Shown here in pieces: positions 60,714-64,000 of a DNA stretch of 64,000 bases. Origin of the DNA: Serinicoccus kebangsaanensis (GTDB lineage: Bacteria > Actinomycetota > Actinomycetes > Actinomycetales > Dermatophilaceae); contig NZ_VSLG01000012.1 in the NCBI RefSeq assembly GCF_008919445.1, positions 47,135-111,134 on the forward strand, read 5' to 3'. Every line of letters starts with the position of its first letter. The stretch's first letter is position 1. The translations under genes and the position numbers were made by a program. The notes beneath the pieces are model-generated. The model saw only the letters and a program-made list of their open reading frames with translations. It did no database searches and had not been told where the DNA came from.

Positions 60714-60881
60714 ATGACTGCACATCAGTGGGAGTACGCAACGGTTCCGCTCATGATCCACGCCACCAAGCAGATCCTGGACCAGTGGGGCGAGGACGGC
60801 TGGGAGCTGGTGCAGGTGGTCGCCGGCCCGGGCGACGGCACCAACCTGGTGGCCTACCTCAAGCGCCCGAAGAACGCCTGA
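60714..60881 (+). CDS. DUF4177 small protein
   Basis: This 55-residue protein (MTAHQWEYATVPLM at the N-terminus, LDQWGEDGWELVQVV core) belongs to the DUF4177 family of unknown function, with the typical aromatic WGEDGWELV centre. It is divergent from the PBP gene and 10 bases before the RidA gene, with which it forms the first part of a conserved operon. Confidence 0.85.
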   Translation: MTAHQWEYATVPLMIHATKQILDQWGEDGWELVQVVAGPGDGTNLVAYLKRPKNA

Positions 60882-60891
60882 GGGTGCCGTC

Positions 60892-61389
60892 GTGACCACA
60901 GCCGCAGAACCCGCCGGCGGGGCCGTCGAGGCCCGGCTCGCCGAGCTGGGCCACCGGGTCCCCGAGGTCGCCGCGCCCGTCGCCGCCTACGTCCCGGCGA
61001 TCCGGCACGGCGACCTGGTCTTCAGCTCCGGCCAGGTCCCCTTCGTCGACGGCGCGCTCGAGCAGACGGGCAAGGTGGGCGAGGGCCCCGGCCTGGTGTC
61101 GCCCGAGGATGCCACCCGTCTGGCCGGGGTATGCGCGCTCAACGCCATCGCGGCGATCAGGTCGGTCGTCGGCGACCTCGACCGGGTGGTCCGGGTGGTC
61201 AAGGTCGTCGGCTTCGTGGCCAGCGACCCGGCCTTCGTCGGTCAGCCGGGCGTCATCAACGGCGCCTCGGAGCTGCTCGGCCACGCCTTCGGCGACGCGG
61301 GTGTGCACGCGCGGTCCGCGGTCGGTGTCGCCGTGCTGCCGCTCGACGTGCCGGTCGAGGTGGAGATCACCGTCGCCGTCCGGGACTGA
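60892..61389 (+). CDS. RidA family protein
   Basis: This 165-residue protein has the RidA fold: VFSSGQVPFVDG, then RLAGVCALNAIAAIRSVVGDL and VKVVGFVASDP, ending in the VEVEITVAV strand. RidA enzymes deaminate reactive enamine intermediates; the catalytic Arg of the canonical group is not clearly placed, so it may be of the RidA-like subgroup. The start is GTG at 60892. A Nudix gene follows after 3 bases. Confidence 0.88.
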   Translation: MTTAAEPAGGAVEARLAELGHRVPEVAAPVAAYVPAIRHGDLVFSSGQVPFVDGALEQTGKVGEGPGLVSPEDATRLAGVCALNAIAAIRSVVGDLDRVVRVVKVVGFVASDPAFVGQPGVINGASELLGHAFGDAGVHARSAVGVAVLPLDVPVEVEITVAVRD

Positions 61390-61392
61390 CCG

Positions 61393-62250
61393 ATGACGGA
61401 CGGTCGCGGCACGCGGGGGGACGCGGCATACCGTGACTTCGCCGTGCCCGAGGTCGTCGCCGACCAGGCGCGTGCCTGGTTGGCGCTGGAGGAGGACGAG
61501 CGCCCGGTCGTCCAGCCCCGTCGGTCGGCGACCGTCATGCTGCTGCGCGAGGTGCCGGCGCTCCAGGTCTTCGTGCTGCGTCGTGCCGGCAGCATGGCCT
61601 TCGCCGCCGGCATGCTGGCCTTCCCCGGCGGTGGTGTCGACGAGCGGGACGCCGACCAGGACGTGCCCTGGGCCGGCCCGTCCCCCGGCCAGTGGGCCGA
61701 CCGGCTCGGCACCGACGTCGACGGCGCCCGGGAGCTGGTGACCGCCGCGGCCCGTGAGGTCTTCGAGGAGTGCGGGGTGCTGCTGGCCGGGCCCGATCCG
61801 GACCGGGTGGTCTCCGACCTGCGGGACGAGCGCTGGCGGCGGGAGCGCGAGAGGCTGCTGGACCGCTCGCAGAGCTTCGCCGAGATGTTGGGTCGCCACC
61901 GGCTGGTGCTGCGGACCGACCTGCTGGCCGTGCGCGGGCACTGGATCACGCCCGAGTGCGAGCCCCGGCGCTACGACACCAGGTTCTTCGCCGCACGCAT
62001 GCCGCAGGGTCAGGAGGCCGACGACGCCAGCACCGAGGCGGACGTCGCCGACTGGCGCTCACCCGGCGAGGTCCTGGAGGGGCGACGTGCCGGTCGCGAC
62101 GTGCTGCTCCCGCCGACCCAGGTCATGGTCGAGGAGCTGGACACCATCACCGACCTCGACGGCTGGCTGCGGGAGCCGGTCCAGGTGCGTCCGGTGCTGC
62201 CGGTCCCCGTCGACGACGGCGGCACCCTCACCATGCGCATACCGCGGTAG
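61393..62250 (+). CDS. Nudix hydrolase with an inserted loop
   Basis: This 285-residue protein has a Nudix core with MLAFPGGGVDERD and AAREVFEECGVLL, in which about 35 residues are inserted between the two halves of the box. Conserved Glu residues for metal are present (EVFEEC). It belongs to the RidA-Nudix-MBL-Crp neighbourhood seen in many actinobacteria. Its substrate is unknown. It has 4 bases of overlap-free spacing from RidA, so it is probably co-transcribed. Confidence 0.9.
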   Translation: MTDGRGTRGDAAYRDFAVPEVVADQARAWLALEEDERPVVQPRRSATVMLLREVPALQVFVLRRAGSMAFAAGMLAFPGGGVDERDADQDVPWAGPSPGQWADRLGTDVDGARELVTAAAREVFEECGVLLAGPDPDRVVSDLRDERWRRERERLLDRSQSFAEMLGRHRLVLRTDLLAVRGHWITPECEPRRYDTRFFAARMPQGQEADDASTEADVADWRSPGEVLEGRRAGRDVLLPPTQVMVEELDTITDLDGWLREPVQVRPVLPVPVDDGGTLTMRIPR

Positions 62251-62343
62251 GTCGCTGCTGCCCTGGCGACACGCCCCCACCGCGGTGCCGCCACCCACCG
62301 CGGTGGGAAGGCGTCGCCCTGGCGACAGGTAGCCACCGCGGTG
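62238..62343. repeat. CACCGCGGTG palindromes before the MBL gene (family F)
   Basis: CACCGCGGTG, a perfect palindrome, occurs at 62278-62287, 62296-62305 (here within the 14-base palindrome CCCACCGCGGTGGG, 62294-62307) and 62334-62343. A related TACCGCGGTA lies at the Nudix stop (about 62239-62248). GTCGCC-CT-GGCGAC (62313-62326) is also inverted. They may be operators or a short repeat element. Confidence 0.75.
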
Positions 62344-62357
62344 AGAGGCTGGACCGC

Positions 62358-63179
62358 ATGAGCACCGCTGCCGACGCCGCCTGGACGGGCGGGCCCTGGG
62401 GTGAGCGCGCCCACGCGGTCCTGTGCCCGAACCCCTCGCCGATGACCCTGGAGGGCACCAACACCTGGGTCCTGCTCGAGCCGGGCAGCACCGAGGCGGT
62501 GGTGGTCGACCCGGGCCCGCTGCACGAGGAGCACCTGCAGGGGGTGCTCGACCACGTCGCCGAGCGGGGAGCGCGCGTCGCGCTCACCCTGCTGACCCAC
62601 GGGCACGCCGACCACGCGGAGTCCGCCGACCGCTGGGCGGAGCTCACCGCCGCGCCGGTGCGCCGCGCCGGCCGCGGGCACGACGACCTCGCCGCCGGGG
62701 ACGAGGTGGGCGTCGGCGGTCTGGAGCTGCTCGTCGTCCCGACCCCCGGGCATACCGCCGACTCGGTGTCCTTCCTGCTCCCGGCCGAGCAGCTGCTGCT
62801 GACCGGAGACACCATCCTCGGGCGCGGCACCACGGTCGTCGCCTATCCCGACGGCGACCTCACCTCCTACCTCGAGTCGCTGGAGCGGCTGCGCGAGCTC
62901 ACCGGCAGCGGCCGCGCCACGACCATCGCCCCCGGGCACGGGCCGGTCGTGCCGGACGCGGCAGCCGTCGTCGAGCACTACCTGGCGCACCGGCACCAGC
63001 GGTTGGACCAGGTGCGCGAGGTCCTCCCGCAGCTGCGCGGCGTCGATCCGGACCCCGGCACGGATCTCGCGGACAGAGTGGTGGAGGTGGTGTATGCCGA
63101 GACCCCGCGGTCGGTGTGGCCGGCGGCGCGGTCCTCGGTCCTGGCGCAGCTCGACTACCTCGGCGAGCTCGCGGACTGA
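62358..63179 (+). CDS. MBL-fold metallo-hydrolase (LACTB2-like)
   Basis: This 273-residue enzyme has the dinuclear zinc site THGHADHAES (HxHxDH), LLLTGDTILGRGTT and APGHGPVV, in the style of LACTB2-like or RNase Z-related hydrolases. N-terminal LCPNPSPMTLEGTNTW is typical. It is the last plus-strand gene before the Crp regulator and follows the palindrome cluster. Confidence 0.9.
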   Translation: MSTAADAAWTGGPWGERAHAVLCPNPSPMTLEGTNTWVLLEPGSTEAVVVDPGPLHEEHLQGVLDHVAERGARVALTLLTHGHADHAESADRWAELTAAPVRRAGRGHDDLAAGDEVGVGGLELLVVPTPGHTADSVSFLLPAEQLLLTGDTILGRGTTVVAYPDGDLTSYLESLERLRELTGSGRATTIAPGHGPVVPDAAAVVEHYLAHRHQRLDQVREVLPQLRGVDPDPGTDLADRVVEVVYAETPRSVWPAARSSVLAQLDYLGELAD

Positions 63180-63188
63180 CCCGGTGTG

Positions 63189-63866
63189 CTACCGGGCGCG
63201 GCGGCGCAACCGGTCGACGTCGATCAGGGTGACGGCCTTGGCCCCCAGGGTGACCCAGCCTCGCTGGGCGAAGTCGGCGAGCGCCTTGTTGACCGTCTCG
63301 CGGCTGGCTCCGACCAGCTGGGCGAGCTCCTCCTGGGTGAGGTCGTGCGCGACCAGCAGGCCGGACTCGGAGCGCTTCCCGAAGCGGTCGGAGAGGTCGA
63401 GCAGCGCCTTCGCCACCCGGCCGGGCACGTCGGTGAAGACCAGGTCGGAGAGTCCTTCGTTGGTCTTGCGCAACCGGTGCGCCAGCCCGGCGAGCATCTG
63501 CATCGCCACCTCGGGGTGCTGCTCGAGGAAGGAGCGCAGCGCGTCGTTGCCCAGCGAGATGAACTCGGTGTCCGACACGACGTGCGCGGTGGTGAGCCGC
63601 GGGCCGGGGTCGAACAGGCTCAGCTCGCCGAACATCTCGCCGGGTCCCAGCACCGACAGCAGGCTCTCGCGGCCGTCGGAGGCCGCCTTGGCCAGCTTCA
63701 CCTTCCCCCGGGTGATGACGTAGAGCGAGTCGCCCGGATCCCCCTCGTGGAAGACGACGTCGCCGCGGGCCAGTCGTCGCGGCGTCATCGAGTCCATGAG
63801 CTGGTCGGCCGTCTCGTCATCGAGTGCGGCGAACAGCGGGGCTTTCATCACGACGTGCCGGTCCAC
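63189..63866 (-). CDS. Crp/GlxR-type cAMP-binding regulator
   Basis: This 225-residue protein has a cyclic-nucleotide-binding domain (GDVVFHEGDPGDSLYVITRG, GEMFGELSLFDPGPRLTTA) and a C-terminal helix-turn-helix (LTQEELAQLVGASRETVNKAL). It matches GlxR/Crp of actinobacteria along its length. The start is GTG at 63866 (MDRHVVMKAPLFAALDD). A -35/-10 promoter and a CRP-like site lie just upstream, so it probably represses itself. Confidence 0.93.
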   Translation of the reverse strand: MDRHVVMKAPLFAALDDETADQLMDSMTPRRLARGDVVFHEGDPGDSLYVITRGKVKLAKAASDGRESLLSVLGPGEMFGELSLFDPGPRLTTAHVVSDTEFISLGNDALRSFLEQHPEVAMQMLAGLAHRLRKTNEGLSDLVFTDVPGRVAKALLDLSDRFGKRSESGLLVAHDLTQEELAQLVGASRETVNKALADFAQRGWVTLGAKAVTLIDVDRLRRRAR

Positions 63867-63909
63867 CTCATCATCGTGCCACGAGGCGGGCCAGGATGCG
63901 CGGGTCAGG

Positions 63910-63925
63910 TGTGTCGGACGTCACC
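63910..63925. promoter_or_regulatory. Crp/GlxR-like operator at the crp promoter
   Basis: TGTGTCGGACGTCACC fits TGTGA-N6-TCACA at eight of the ten defined bases. It lies just downstream of the -10 box on the minus strand, where a bound regulator would block the gene. Confidence 0.55.
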
Positions 63926-63927
63926 TC

Positions 63928-63955
63928 TAGATACCCCTGGCGGCTAAGAAGTCAA
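63928..63955 (-). promoter_or_regulatory. Promoter of the Crp regulator gene
   Basis: TTGACT (63950-63955) and TATCTA (63928-63933), 16 bases apart on the minus strand. It is one of few clear -35/-10 pairs in the window. Confidence 0.6.
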
Positions 63956-64000
63956 GCGGCGGGTGCTTGGCGGTGGGCCCAGGCGGTGTGTTCGTCGTAG

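Overview
The window comes from a high-GC Gram-positive bacterium, most likely an actinobacterium of the Intrasporangiaceae / Ornithinimicrobium-Serinicoccus kind. That placement is inferred from composition (third codon positions almost all G or C), from gene content (CGNR regulator, GlxR-like Crp, PASTA-bearing PBP next to YqeY and a metallophosphoesterase, DUF4177-RidA-Nudix-MBL-Crp order) and from many leaderless genes with a TANNNT box 6 to 8 bases before the start codon. No named species can be assigned from the sequence alone.

Layout. 1-8029 (all minus): a Tad/Flp pilus assembly operon read right to left: a zinc-ribbon protein of unknown role, CpaB, a TadZ-type ATPase fused in frame to a TadE pseudopilin, a second TadE, CpaF, TadB and TadC, ending in a NarL-type histidine kinase and a response regulator that runs off the left edge. 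8152-13758 (minus): DUF192 protein, two lipoproteins (one OmpA-like) and an RND pump. 13822-16763 (plus): MarR, then ArsR, ArsM arsenite methyltransferase and a cation/proton antiporter. 16789-25172: a small membrane protein, an M3 oligopeptidase, an S10 carboxypeptidase, a membrane-anchored Nudix-like protein, an EamA exporter with a divergent CGNR regulator, and a trans-sulfuration-type PLP enzyme. 25172-26297: two oppositely oriented arrays of a 32-bp repeat flank a ribbon-helix-helix/VOC gene pair. 26315-33926: YciI, a two-component system with an ABC-2 exporter, carbamate kinase, heme oxygenase with a DedA-like membrane protein, a DsbA-like protein and a 2'-5' RNA ligase. 33933-34190: an inverted array of a 22-bp repeat between convergent genes. 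34190-42671: metallophosphoesterase, FAD dehydrogenase, Nudix, lipoprotein, methyltransferase, quinone reductase, dodecin and a CNT nucleoside transporter.

42700-54890 looks different: orphan TrpB, AraC, a MarR/NmrA pair, an FtsX-type ABC exporter with its own two-component system, NIPSNAP, SnoaL with a TetR that has two matching operators, and a MarR/SDR pair. An octamer (GGTATGCC or its complement) that is frequent elsewhere is scarce here, and the block ends at the 3' end of a tRNA-Pro(CGG). I infer an acquired or rearranged segment, but I see no integrase and no att repeat.

54892-64000 is conserved actinobacterial core: tRNA-Pro, AAA ATPase, metallophosphoesterase, YqeY, a class A PBP, DUF4177, RidA, Nudix, MBL-fold hydrolase and a Crp/GlxR-type regulator with a likely autoregulatory site.

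No rRNA, insertion sequence, prophage or CRISPR array was found. Gene starts were set by overlaps, Shine-Dalgarno sequences or leaderless -10 boxes. All functions are from motif reading; no database search was possible.
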